Shown: piece by piece, positions 33,613 to 41,452 of the stretch
Numbering within the stretch: the first letter of the stretch is position 1
How the letters are laid out: the number at the start of each line of letters is the position of its first letter
NCBI RefSeq assembly: GCF_017743995.1
Contig: NZ_JAGHRB010000003.1
Coordinates: 248,001-312,000, forward strand
Origin: Ruegeria sp. R13_0
GTDB taxonomy: Bacteria; Pseudomonadota; Alphaproteobacteria; Rhodobacterales; Rhodobacteraceae
Length of the DNA: 64,000 nt
Direction: 5' to 3'
Notes under the pieces: model-generated
Database searches by the model: none
What the model saw: only the letters and a program-made list of their open reading frames with translations
What the model was told of the DNA's origin: nothing
Translations under genes and position numbers: made by a program

Positions 33613-35497
33613 GTTTCAGGATCTACCCAAAGGCAAGAAGGTAGCGATAGCCGGTACTATGGGTTTTATCGCTACCTCGGCTTGCGCGGTGTTGGTGGTC
33701 GGGCTGGCTCTCGAATACATCACCACCAGAGGCTTTCGCGGGCTGGACATCTGGGCGATCCCAGAGAAGTTCATGGCACAGCCCGCAGAAACGCAGCAGA
33801 TAATGGGTCTGGTGGCGGTGGTCGCGGTGGGGGTTTTGACCTTTGCATTCGTGGCGGCTGCGCTGCGTGGTCCCTCAACGAAATACGGTGATGCGAGTTT
33901 TGCAAAGGCCCCTCAGCTCGTCCAGGAAGGCTATGCTTCGGTGCTGAAGCTCAAAGACCAACTGGATAGTGAAATCGTGTTTGCAAAATTTGGTGAGCCA
34001 AAGGACAAAAACGCGATCTACTACAAACCCGGCCCGAGCGTTCAGAAGCCACACGCGATGTTCATTGCCCCCTCTGGTTCAGGCAAGACCAGCGGCTTTG
34101 TGATCCCGAATGTCCTGCGTTTCAATGGGTCTTGCGTCGTCCTGGACATCAAGGGTGAGATTTTCCAGACCACCGGCGCGCGGCGGGCAGCAATGGGCGA
34201 CGAGGTTTTTGTGTTCGACCCCGAGAACCCCGAGAAAAGCCACAGCTACAACCCTCTGCGCCGCGCAGCACGTGCCGACAATCTGGACCGGCGATGGGAA
34301 GAAGTGATTCAGGTTGCAACCCAGATGTTCGACACGCCCAGCTCGTCCGCACAGGGCTTTATGGGTGGTGTCGAAGGCATGTTCTGCGCAATGGCGATGT
34401 TGGCGATCAAAAGAGAGCGGCCATACATTTCCGAAGTCCTGCGCCTGGTCAAAACGACCAAGCAAAAGGACTATGAGAAAATGGCTGAAGAAGTTGGATA
34501 TGCGCGAGCTGCAGATGAGTTTCTGAATCTTGCAGCCGAAGAATCCAAAATCTTGCGATCAACGATTTCGGTTATGCTGAACTCCGGCCTTCAGCTCTGG
34601 CGTAACCCGTCAGTGGCAAGAGCCACGCAGGGCAATGACATCAACTTTGAGGATCTGCGTCGGCGCCCCACCTCGATCTACTTTTCTGTGCCAGGGAAAA
34701 AGGTCAAAGAGTTCCGGACACTCATTCGCCTGTTCTTCCTCGATCTGGTGAACACCATCGAAACCGTTGAGCCGGGCCCAGATGAGCCGTTCAAGGTTTT
34801 GATGCTGCTCGATGAGTTTCAGCGCCTCGGTCACCTTGAGCGTGTCGTTGAAGCCTATGACACCATGCGATCCTTCGGCGGTCGGCTCGTGGTGATTTCG
34901 CAAACGCTGTCGCGCCTGCAGGACATCTATGGGCATGAAGGTGTGCGGGCGATGCTGGCAAACGCCGGGACGCAAATGTTTGCGGCGTCCGAAGATTCAG
35001 AGGTGCGCGAACACGTGTCCAGGTCCATCGGTGACAAAACGGTCATGAGCAAATCCAAGTCTCGAGCGCTCGGTAAAATGGAAATGGGCAGCATATCGGA
35101 ACGCGAGGAAGGCATTCGGCTGCTCCGGCCCGAACACGTTGGCCGATTGCCTGAAAATGAGGTTGTGCTGATCCGCGAAGGCAAGATGCCGGTGATTGCT
35201 AACAAGATCCGATACTTCGAAGATCCTTATTTCATGCAGTTCCTGGGTGGCGAGAGTCCGAAGATCAAGGGCACGTATCTCGATTTGGCTGCAGAGCAAG
35301 CCAGGGACACAGCAAAGGCGTTGGCTGAAGCGAAACCGGCCCCTGCCCCGGTGAAAGAGGTTTCGGAAAAAGATCAGGAGCTTCAGGCGGCATTTGATGC
35401 GCAGCGCACGGTCGCAAAGCGGAAAAGCCGGTCAGCGAAAGACATCGCGATGGAGAAAATGAGAGCCAAACGGCCTGAAAGCAGTGCCTCCGCTTGA
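33605..35497 (+). CDS. virD4: VirD4/TraG-family coupling protein
   Basis: The 630-aa protein has two N-terminal membrane helices (GTMGFIATSACAVLVVGLALEY and GLVAVVAVGVLTFAFVAAAL), Walker A APSGSGKTSGFVIPN near residue 155 and Walker B LMLLDEFQRLG. It also has the TraG-type GKFDSL-like regions (STKYGDASFA, FSVPGKKVKEFRTL). It recruits the relaxase-DNA complex to the T4SS. A charged C-terminal tail of about 70 residues follows the ATPase core. The tRNA-like element begins 33 bp after its stop. Confidence 0.95.
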   Translation: MAEFQDLPKGKKVAIAGTMGFIATSACAVLVVGLALEYITTRGFRGLDIWAIPEKFMAQPAETQQIMGLVAVVAVGVLTFAFVAAALRGPSTKYGDASFAKAPQLVQEGYASVLKLKDQLDSEIVFAKFGEPKDKNAIYYKPGPSVQKPHAMFIAPSGSGKTSGFVIPNVLRFNGSCVVLDIKGEIFQTTGARRAAMGDEVFVFDPENPEKSHSYNPLRRAARADNLDRRWEEVIQVATQMFDTPSSSAQGFMGGVEGMFCAMAMLAIKRERPYISEVLRLVKTTKQKDYEKMAEEVGYARAADEFLNLAAEESKILRSTISVMLNSGLQLWRNPSVARATQGNDINFEDLRRRPTSIYFSVPGKKVKEFRTLIRLFFLDLVNTIETVEPGPDEPFKVLMLLDEFQRLGHLERVVEAYDTMRSFGGRLVVISQTLSRLQDIYGHEGVRAMLANAGTQMFAASEDSEVREHVSRSIGDKTVMSKSKSRALGKMEMGSISEREEGIRLLRPEHVGRLPENEVVLIREGKMPVIANKIRYFEDPYFMQFLGGESPKIKGTYLDLAAEQARDTAKALAEAKPAPAPVKEVSEKDQELQAAFDAQRTVAKRKSRSAKDIAMEKMRAKRPESSASA

Positions 35498-35530
35498 CGG
35501 GGGTGCTGTTTCAGTAAATCTCTGCTTTAA

Positions 35531-35675
35531 GTGGAACCGTTATGTGGGAACGTATTTCAACGGTAGAGTGGTGCCCACCCGCCATCATTAGGTGTCTTGA
35601 GAGAGATAAGCCCACGGGCGAGGGAAATCAGACTCGGGTAGTCATGTTCGTGGTTCGAGTCCGCGACGGTTCCAC
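35531..35675 (+). ncRNA. tRNA-like / tmRNA-like structured element
   Basis: The ends pair perfectly over 10 bp: GTGGAACCGT (35531-35540) with ACGGTTCCAC (35666-35675). Directly 5' of the right arm is a canonical T-arm, CGTGG-TTCGAGT-CCGCG (35649-35665). Near the left end TATTTCAACGGTAGAGT (35553-35569) resembles a tRNA D-arm. A GACT-CGGGT-AGTC hairpin (35631-35643) sits where a variable arm would be. The total, about 145 nt, is too long for a tRNA, and no anticodon arm or encoded CCA end is clear. It could be a tRNA with an insertion, a tmRNA-like fragment, or a mobile-element tRNA mimic. Confidence 0.6.
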
Positions 35676-35702
35676 ATAACACAAATGACAGGATGACTTT
35701 TG

Positions 35703-35897
35703 ATGAGATTGATACTGGCGATACTGCTTCCGTTTGTGGTGTTTTTCACGATCAGAAGGCCATTTCAGGGCTTTTTCTGCCTGCTCCTGCAACTGACGCT
35801 GATTGGCTGGATACCAGCGGCCATTTGGGCCGTGTATTCGCTCAGCCAGTACAATACTGACAAAAAGATCAAAGCCGCGACTAAGGATAGGGCATAG
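35703..35897 (+). CDS. YqaE/Pmp3-family small membrane protein
   Basis: The 64-aa protein (ATG 35703) has two hydrophobic helices and the family pattern LPFVVFFTIRRPFQGFFCLL...LTLIGWIPAAIWAVY, close to YqaE/Pmp3 proteins that affect membrane potential and stress tolerance. A GGATGA motif lies upstream. It follows the tRNA-like element and is 2 bp upstream of the next gene. Confidence 0.8.
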   Translation: MRLILAILLPFVVFFTIRRPFQGFFCLLLQLTLIGWIPAAIWAVYSLSQYNTDKKIKAATKDRA

Positions 35898-35899
35898 GA

Positions 35900-36175
35900 A
35901 TGGATCAAATCGAGCTGGACCAGCTACTCGAAGAAATCAAACCTCAAATCGCAGAAATCAACCGGGGCGCTCAGATGATGGACGCTGAAACGGATGAAAA
36001 AAAGAAGCTAGTAGGTTCGTCTGTTGTGAACAAAGCTGTGACGAAAATCATTGAGAAGGGCGGTATGCCCCTGCTCAGAGCGGCATTCAATAAGGTGGAC
36101 CCTGAACGGCAGAGAACAGTAGAGCTGCAGTTATTCGCTGTTTCTGACAAAACCGGTGCAACCTGGCTTCCCTGA
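35900..36175 (+). CDS. Hypothetical protein, 91 aa
   Basis: The product (MDQIELDQLLEEIKPQIAEI...) is acidic and helical, with KKKLVGSSVVNKAVTKIIEKGG and a C terminus DKTGATWLP. It has no signal or membrane segment. It is 2 bp after the YqaE-like gene, and a strong terminator follows, so it ends the transcript. No family recognised. Confidence 0.6.
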   Translation: MDQIELDQLLEEIKPQIAEINRGAQMMDAETDEKKKLVGSSVVNKAVTKIIEKGGMPLLRAAFNKVDPERQRTVELQLFAVSDKTGATWLP

Positions 36176-36200
36176 TTTGTTGACCACCCCAAACAAAGAA

Positions 36201-36223
36201 AAGCCGCCCTAGGGCGGCTTTTT
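36201..36223. terminator. Bidirectional terminator, perfect 20-bp palindrome
   Basis: AAGCCGCCCT/AGGGCGGCTT is a perfect palindrome (36201-36220), followed by TTTTT on the plus strand and preceded by A-rich sequence. It separates the convergent plus-strand T4SS side from the minus-strand mobilisation side. Confidence 0.9.
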
Positions 36224-36242
36224 CATTTGCGATGTATCGCAC

Positions 36243-36536
36243 TCAGTTCTTGCCAGAAGCTCGGCGCATTCGCCGGATACACCGATTCATGATTGTGGTG
36301 CGTTCGGCTCGTAGTCTCTTCAGAGCTTCTTCTTTTCGCTTAATCCGCCCGTGCAGCTTTGCAAGACGGACTATTTCCCTCTGTTCCGCAAACCTGAGCC
36401 ATGCAGCCCGAAGCCCGAATACACTGTCAGGTTGCGGTTTTATGACCTTTTCAGGGGGCGGGTTATTGTGCCCCATCATCGCCGCAAGATGTACAGTTGA
36501 ATGCGCTCCACAATCGTTTTGGTTTGCCGCCAACAT
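36243..36536 (-). CDS. Small basic protein, unknown
   Basis: Tandem ATG codons (36539 and 36536) follow an AGGAGG site; the second has the better spacing. The roughly 97-aa product has an N-terminal half with HNNPPPEKVIKP and a very basic C-terminal half rich in Arg and Lys (HGRIKRKEEALKRLRAERTT), suggesting nucleic-acid contact. No family recognised. It overlaps the upstream small membrane gene, so both belong to the minus-strand mobilisation transcript. A role in relaxosome packaging is possible but unsupported. Confidence 0.6.
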   Translation of the reverse strand: MLAANQNDCGAHSTVHLAAMMGHNNPPPEKVIKPQPDSVFGLRAAWLRFAEQREIVRLAKLHGRIKRKEEALKRLRAERTTIMNRCIRRMRRASGKN

Positions 36537-36538
36537 CA

Positions 36539-36742
36539 TTAGCCTCCTGCACCAGAAGTATCAGCCGATGGGCGGGCGACCCGGACCACGCATTGTTCCA
36601 ATTCAGCAATCTCACTGTTCCCGACAACACATTTCACTACCGCAAGCCGCCACTCAGTAGAGAGGCGCTTTTCTGTGTGCATATTGATTGCGTACCAAGT
36701 TCCAGCGGCGGCGGCGAGCAAGATCAGAATGCGAACAATCAT
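36539..36742 (-). CDS. Small secreted or membrane protein, 67 aa
   Basis: The product begins MIVRILILLAAAAGTWYAIN, an N-terminal hydrophobic anchor or signal, then a short domain with two Cys (VVKCVVGN and LEQCVVRV). It overlaps the next gene at its stop and lies 18 bp downstream of the relaxase-C paralogue. A small periplasmic two-Cys protein near mobilisation genes could be an entry-exclusion protein, but nothing shows this directly. Confidence 0.55.
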   Translation of the reverse strand: MIVRILILLAAAAGTWYAINMHTEKRLSTEWRLAVVKCVVGNSEIAELEQCVVRVARPSADTSGAGG

Positions 36743-36760
36743 CTATTATGTCTTCCGTCG

Positions 36761-37798
36761 TCAAAGGCTGTGACCATCATCTTCATGGATGAGAATGGCC
36801 TGCTCGCGGGTATGGACAATTTCCCGAACAACGGCGGCAATCTTGCTGGATGAGACCTGGTGCAGCTCACCGACAACGGCCTCGGCGCGCTCGTAGCTGT
36901 CCGGAACGCCTTGGCGGTTAAAGTGGGCAGCAGCGGTGGAAATGTCCGCGTCGCGCCAAGTCGCCGTTGTGCCGGCTGAAACGCTGTCATGATCGTTGTA
37001 GCGGGCCAGGAACTTGTTTCCATCGAGTCCGAAGCTGTTGGCGGTTGCAACAATGTCGTCACGCAATGCCAGCCATTTTTCGGCCTCGGACGGGTCCAGG
37101 TTGTCCAACTCGGCCGCATTCATGGATGTGGTGTAACTGTCGTCAGCAACCGTGTACGCCTGCAGGTCGGTGTCGTATGGGCGAAGCTCGGCAACATCGC
37201 CCTTCAGCTCTCCGATCTGCACGTCCATTGCAGCACGCAGATGCGGATCTTCGACCGCTCGTGCAAGAGCCCCCATGTTTTCGATGGAGTTCACAATGTC
37301 CTTGGTCTGCTGTTCGTAGTTCTCAAAACCGGCCTGCCCCAGAGCGGATTGCATATACTGAACATAGCGCTCACCGGGCGACTGGTAGTCGTCGGAATCC
37401 TGAAAACCTTTGTCTCCGGACAGATCCGCAAGGGACGAATAGTAGGGGTGATAAAGGTCGTATTCCTGAGCATCGTTCATGTGCTGAGAAACCAAAGCCT
37501 GCATTTCGTTCAGATCAACCGGCTCCCCTGACCGCTCGGCAGCCTCCAATTCGATTTTCAGTTCTTCGACCAGATCTTGTTGCGCCGTATGTTCGTCAAC
37601 ACGGCGGTTGGCCTGGTCCTCGATGTCGAAGCTCTTTGAAGCGATGGCTGCACGATCATAGCCCATCGCCTGCTGCTCTTTCTTGATGATGTCGATCTGC
37701 TCTGAAACGCGATCCTCGCGCGGGGCGGATTGATCAAATTTGGAATAGGGTGCGAAGTGTTCGACTTCGTTCAAAAGATAGTCTGTACGCGAAACCAT
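36761..37798 (-). CDS. Free-standing paralogue of the relaxase C-terminal domain
   Basis: This 345-aa protein aligns by eye over its full length with the last 305 or so residues of the upstream relaxase. Both begin MVSR, share QIGELKGDVA, GLDG and DISTAAAHF, and end EDDGHSL. The paralogue lacks the HxH nickase motif and is acidic and probably helical. It has an extra region with KKEQQAMGYDRAAIAS near residue 40. It follows the relaxase by 86 bp on the same strand. In VirD4 systems the relaxase C terminus carries the secretion signal, so this may be a translocated partner or a relaxase modulator. That is inference. Confidence 0.8.
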   Translation of the reverse strand: MVSRTDYLLNEVEHFAPYSKFDQSAPREDRVSEQIDIIKKEQQAMGYDRAAIASKSFDIEDQANRRVDEHTAQQDLVEELKIELEAAERSGEPVDLNEMQALVSQHMNDAQEYDLYHPYYSSLADLSGDKGFQDSDDYQSPGERYVQYMQSALGQAGFENYEQQTKDIVNSIENMGALARAVEDPHLRAAMDVQIGELKGDVAELRPYDTDLQAYTVADDSYTTSMNAAELDNLDPSEAEKWLALRDDIVATANSFGLDGNKFLARYNDHDSVSAGTTATWRDADISTAAAHFNRQGVPDSYERAEAVVGELHQVSSSKIAAVVREIVHTREQAILIHEDDGHSL

Positions 37799-37884
37799 AG
37801 TTTTTCCTTTGCGAGTTGATGGATAACTCTGTGATGGATCTGCTTAGAGCGTTGGCGCACTCGTCAGGCAGACCGGGTGAAGTC

Positions 37885-39720
37885 CTATAGGCTGTGACCG
37901 TCATCCTCACCGCGCCCTTGCAGCAGCGGATGTGTTGCGTGGGCGTGAACCTCTGAGAGTTCTTCGGTGATTGCGATGATCTTGGAAGAAGCAAGCCGGT
38001 GCAGCTCGTCAACAACGGCCTCGGCGCGGTCGTGGCTGTCCGACAATCCCTGAGCCTGGAAGTGGGCCGCTGCGGTCGAAATATCGTCGCTGCGCCATCC
38101 CATTGTTGTTCCCAAAGTGACGTTGTGATGGTCGCCAAAGCGGGCAACGAACGCCTCGCCATCGAGGCCGTAGCTGCTGGCCGTGTCGGTGACTTCCTTG
38201 CGGATCGCCGCCCACTGTTCGGCCTCTGGATAGTCGAGGGTATCCATTTCAGCTATGCCCATTCCCATCATCGTTGAATAGCGCCGGTCCTCGATGATGA
38301 AGGCTTGAAGGTCTGGATCATTGGTGCGCAGATCCGCGACATCGCCCTTCAGCTCGCCAATCTGAATGTCCGTTGCGACACGCAGTTGCGGGTCGTCAAC
38401 CGCACGGGCCAGCCCTTCCATCTTGTCGATGGATTGCAGCAATTCTTTGGTCTGAGACTGGAAGTCCTCATAGGCACCCTCGCCCAAGGTGTCCTGCATA
38501 TAGACCTCGTAGCGGCGTGCTGCCGGGGCATAATCAGCGGACGCCTGGAACTCCTTGTCATCGACAATATCAGCAAGGGCAGACAGATACGGATGGCTCT
38601 GTTCGTTGTCCCGCACGTCGCTGATATGGGCGACAACCTGAGCCTTCAGCTCGGGCGTTATTGTTGCCTCAGAACTGCCTAATTCGATGTGTCGCCGCAA
38701 GTTGCTCATGACTTCGGGCGACACATAAGACGGGTCTCCAGGCTCGCCATAGTCATCAAAATGATGGGCCTGATCCAGTAGATGTTCCATTCTCGATACC
38801 ATAGGTTCCTCACTTTCAACGAGTTGGATGGCAAACTCTTCGATCCGGTCTTTGACGGCGTTGGCGCGCTCATCAAACAGATCCGACATTCTTGCGATGG
38901 AGAGAGTCATCACATCGGCGGCCATGTCGCGGGCCGTAACTTCGACTTCCGGGGTGCTTTCAACAACCGACATTCCGGCCTGAACTTTCCACGTGTCGGT
39001 CTCGACTTCCTGTCGCAAACCGCGCTCAAGACGGGTCGTCGCGGTCAGCTCAATTCCGTATTCTTCGGCAACTTCGACCTGGATAGAGCGTTGAACGTCG
39101 ATGTTCATTTCACTGCTCATACCCATAGCCAACCACTGCCCATGTTCGACGCCTCGGTTGTTCACAACGATGTGGACATGGGGGTTGTCGGTGTCGTTAT
39201 GGAACACTGTCAGGTAGTCCCAGGTATCCCCAAAATCACCGCTGCCAAATAGGCGATCCGCGAACTCCAAACCGGCCTCATGAGCGGCGTCCGGATAGGT
39301 CCCTTCAGGAAAAGAAACGATCATGTGACGGGTGTAACCGTAGTTGGTTCTCCCGTTGAAATCCTCGGCCCAAGTCTCGATCAAATCACTGACCTGATCC
39401 GCATCGAGCGGGGTCACACCGTTGTCTCGGATGTCCAACACGCCCTCTGCTCGGACGGTCAGATAGTTGATCTGGCGGCGCAGCTCATGCGCGTTTTTCA
39501 CCCCACCTTTGCGGACGTGTTTCACTACCGCCTCGGGCTTTCCAACAACGGCACCCAGCCGCGCCTTGATGGATGAGGCCCGCGAAAGCATGAACTTCAT
39601 GCGCTTGGCGGTCTGCAGCTGCTGAGTGATCTGCTTAGAACGATCGACACCTTTCTGAGCCTCGCGGAACGCAAGTTCCAGGAAGTCTCCTGCTGTCAGA
39701 TCACGGGCAGCGGCATTCAT
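37885..39720 (-). CDS. VirD2/MOBP-like relaxase
   Basis: The 611-aa protein has an N-terminal relaxase domain of about 250 residues. A conserved helical part is seen in AHELRRQINYLTVRAEG and GYTRHMIVSFPEGTYPDAA, and the metal-binding motif is DNPHVHIVVNN (HxH) near residue 180. The long acidic C-terminal half is shared with the downstream paralogue. Relaxases nick oriT, stay bound to the 5' end and are pumped with the DNA through VirD4/T4SS. The gene overlaps the RHH accessory gene by 4 bp (ATGA). The candidate nick site with the matching MOBP consensus lies just upstream. I do not see the classical active Tyr motif clearly. Confidence 0.88.
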   Translation of the reverse strand: MNAAARDLTAGDFLELAFREAQKGVDRSKQITQQLQTAKRMKFMLSRASSIKARLGAVVGKPEAVVKHVRKGGVKNAHELRRQINYLTVRAEGVLDIRDNGVTPLDADQVSDLIETWAEDFNGRTNYGYTRHMIVSFPEGTYPDAAHEAGLEFADRLFGSGDFGDTWDYLTVFHNDTDNPHVHIVVNNRGVEHGQWLAMGMSSEMNIDVQRSIQVEVAEEYGIELTATTRLERGLRQEVETDTWKVQAGMSVVESTPEVEVTARDMAADVMTLSIARMSDLFDERANAVKDRIEEFAIQLVESEEPMVSRMEHLLDQAHHFDDYGEPGDPSYVSPEVMSNLRRHIELGSSEATITPELKAQVVAHISDVRDNEQSHPYLSALADIVDDKEFQASADYAPAARRYEVYMQDTLGEGAYEDFQSQTKELLQSIDKMEGLARAVDDPQLRVATDIQIGELKGDVADLRTNDPDLQAFIIEDRRYSTMMGMGIAEMDTLDYPEAEQWAAIRKEVTDTASSYGLDGEAFVARFGDHHNVTLGTTMGWRSDDISTAAAHFQAQGLSDSHDRAEAVVDELHRLASSKIIAITEELSEVHAHATHPLLQGRGEDDGHSL

Positions 39721-40181
39721 TCTTCAGGTGTCCAATCGTCGTCGCGCAAGATCCGGCGAATGGCGGAGTCCGGCTCTCGGTTTCGGCGAGCGGCAGTGAT
39801 CATCGCCTTCAAGTCTTGCCGGTGCTGGATGATCGCGCGATGGAGATTTTCGACGTCGCGCCGGTCGTCATCCGTCCAGATCACCGAGCCGCGCTTGGCA
39901 GATTTCGCGAGCTGGTTGAGGTTGGTGTATCCGCCCTGAACCTGTCGCAAATGCTTCTGCCAGAGATCGACAACACCGGGGTCGGGATCGAGATATCCGA
40001 TCAGCCGATAGATCAAACGCTGAATGATCTGGTTGCGGCTCTTGGCTCCCAGCACGGTCACAGCCGCTTCCAAACGCTCCAGCGCATCCACTGGCAAACG
40101 TACGGAAAAAACGGTGGTGTCTGAGGTCCTGCTCTCGCTCAACTCGCTATCAATCTTTAGTTGTATTTTGATTTGTAACAC
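39717..40181 (-). CDS. MobC/VirD1-like ribbon-helix-helix relaxosome accessory protein
   Basis: The frame starts with GTG at 40181 after GGATAAGG and makes a 154-aa protein. An RHH-type DNA-binding segment is visible in TTVFSVRLPVDALERLEAAV, followed by KSRNQIIQRLIYRLIGYLDPDP and a MobC-like NLNQLAKSAKRGSVIWTDDD region typical of proteins that open oriT. Its start lies inside the candidate oriT inverted repeat, so binding there would also repress its own promoter. It overlaps the relaxase gene by 4 bp. Confidence 0.85.
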   Translation of the reverse strand: MLQIKIQLKIDSELSESRTSDTTVFSVRLPVDALERLEAAVTVLGAKSRNQIIQRLIYRLIGYLDPDPGVVDLWQKHLRQVQGGYTNLNQLAKSAKRGSVIWTDDDRRDVENLHRAIIQHRQDLKAMITAARRNREPDSAIRRILRDDDWTPEE

Positions 40182-40197
40182 AACTACCTTATCCTGT
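40158..40197 (+). other. Candidate oriT (inverted repeat plus nick site)
   Basis: TAGTTGT (40158-40164) and ACAACTA (40180-40186) form an inverted repeat, and 10 bp later the plus strand reads TTATCCTG/T with the nick expected between 40196 and 40197. This matches the MOBP/VirD2 nick consensus YATCCTG/Y, with the repeat just 5' of the nick as in RP4. The relaxase and its accessory gene are directly adjacent. The strand leaving first would be the one toward 41 kb, and the transfer genes would enter last, as in other conjugative plasmids. Confidence 0.75.
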
Positions 40198-40287
40198 CAT
40201 ACTCTCCAAGAGGAAACCGGGGGTGATTTTAGAAATCCGTCATTTCTCAAATTGTCCTCGGAACAGTTTTGCTCTTGGAGGCAATCT

Positions 40288-40334
40288 CCACGCCGGGAAA
40301 AGGGTCCCGCCCCTTTTCCAGCCAGCAGGCGTGG
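40288..40334. repeat. Two-level hairpin in presumed leading region
   Basis: An outer stem CCACGCC/GGCGTGG encloses an inner perfect 9-bp stem GGAAAAGGG/CCCTTTTCC with a TCCCGC loop. It starts about 90 bp after the candidate nick, on the strand that would enter first as single-stranded DNA. Confidence 0.7.
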
Positions 40335-40455
40335 GTGCCGGTGGACCGGCGCAGGGCAATCACGCGAAGCGTGGGCTGCCCGAACAGCGCCCGTCACATA
40401 CCGGCACGTTCAAGTTCAGTATGGCATTTTTCGCGCGCCTCAGCGCGCTCAGTTT

Positions 40456-40475
40456 CCCGCCGCCTGCGCGGCGGG
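40456..40475. repeat. 8-bp GC hairpin
   Basis: CCCGCCGC and GCGGCGGG pair perfectly around a CTGC loop. It is the second of four strong hairpins between 40.2 and 41.0 kb. Confidence 0.65.
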
Positions 40476-40590
40476 TGTGGCAGGGGTACGAGCAGCCGCG
40501 CTGCGGTGGGACGGTGCCCCTGCCCGACCATTTGGCCGCGCGCCACGTGTGGCACATATGTGGTCCGGCTTTTGGCCGGAGCAGAAGAAA

Positions 40591-40608
40591 GGGCGGCTTA
40601 AGCCGCCC
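40591..40608 (-). terminator. Palindromic terminator of the 66-aa gene
   Basis: GGGCGGCTTAAGCCGCCC is a perfect 18-bp palindrome 10 bp after the stop of the gene at 40619. On the minus strand it is followed by TTTCTTCT, a plausible intrinsic terminator. Confidence 0.65.
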
Positions 40609-40618
40609 TGCCCTCATG

Positions 40619-40819
40619 TCATTCGGTGACGGCATCGTCATCGGTGCGCTTCGGGAAGGCCACCATCTCGACGCCGGGGAACATGTTGTGCTTGACCTGG
40701 ATCGAGGTGATGTTGCCGGTCTCATCGGTATTGACGAAAAGAACCCCGCACCGATCCCAGAAAGTCTTGCCTTCTTTTTCACCGGTCTTGACGTTCAGTT
40801 TCAGAGTTTGAGTTGCCAT
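40619..40819 (-). CDS. Small plasmid-type protein, 66 aa
   Basis: I use ATG 40819 as start; the longer frame runs through a large hairpin. The product MATQTLKLNVKTGEKEGK... contains FWDRCGVLFVNTDETG and VKHNMFPGVEMVAFPKR, a beta-rich small protein resembling DUF736-like or other plasmid-encoded small proteins near oriT. Function unknown. It is the first gene of the presumed leading region, where early-expressed anti-defence or establishment proteins are often found. Confidence 0.65.
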   Translation of the reverse strand: MATQTLKLNVKTGEKEGKTFWDRCGVLFVNTDETGNITSIQVKHNMFPGVEMVAFPKRTDDDAVTE

Positions 40820-41452
40820 TGTTTGATCCTCGCTATGGCGTGTTTCGGTGAACATGGAAAAAGCGGGCATCAAGGGGACGTCAGCAGGGAATTTGATCCG
40901 CGCGGAATGCGCCGCAGGCGCAGGGGAAATTCCTTGTTGAAGCGCGGTGCCCGGGCCGGGCACCGCGCGTCTTCCCCGACTGCCCGCTTATGTTCATCCC
41001 TTCAGAAACACCGCAGCCGAGGATCATCTCCGGCAACGAGGTTGAAACTGTCAGGCCAAGTGAACAGGCAACACTTACTGAGACCGTTGCGCGCGAGTCA
41101 TCTGAACAAAGCGATACTCTACTATGTGGCGACAACATCACCTCGATCCGACACGGGCGCAGTGCTCAGGCCCAAATGCAGGTGGCCTTTCCGGATCGGT
41201 ATGACCCTCGAGGCAAAGAATGAAGGATCGCTGGCGATGCAAGCCGCTCTTTCCAATTGGCGGAGGCCAAAACCCGGGCGGTCCGGCCCTGGTCAGCGCA
41301 CGTGCGGCGCAGGTGATCAGCCTGACTCAATTTGCAATGGCGGAATCTGACCAATATCCACCGCTAAATCTCTGAGTTGCACTTTGCTTCCCGCGCCATA
41401 CCAAAGGTCGGCTAATTGGGCGCAATGGTTGTTCACTCATCCAAACGCAAGA
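40820..41452. other. Long noncoding stretch in leading region
   Basis: About 630 bp with no convincing gene. It begins near an 11-bp hairpin (40942-40968), and a plus-strand frame from 40990 (MFIPSETPQPRI...) has doubtful composition. It may include promoters for the 66-aa gene or single-strand entry sites. Confidence 0.45.
40942..40968. repeat. Perfect 11-bp GC hairpin
   Basis: GCGCGGTGCCC (40942-40952) pairs with GGGCACCGCGC (40958-40968) around GGGCC. It is upstream of the 66-aa gene and is the strongest hairpin of the leading region. Confidence 0.75.

Noticed and set aside
35531..35675. Ordinary tRNA call for the tRNA-like element
   Set aside because: Length is about 145 nt, no anticodon arm is visible and CCA is absent, so it is listed as a structured ncRNA instead.
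40990..41223. 77-aa plus-strand frame in the leading region
   Set aside because: No ribosome site, low-complexity composition and no resemblance to known proteins.
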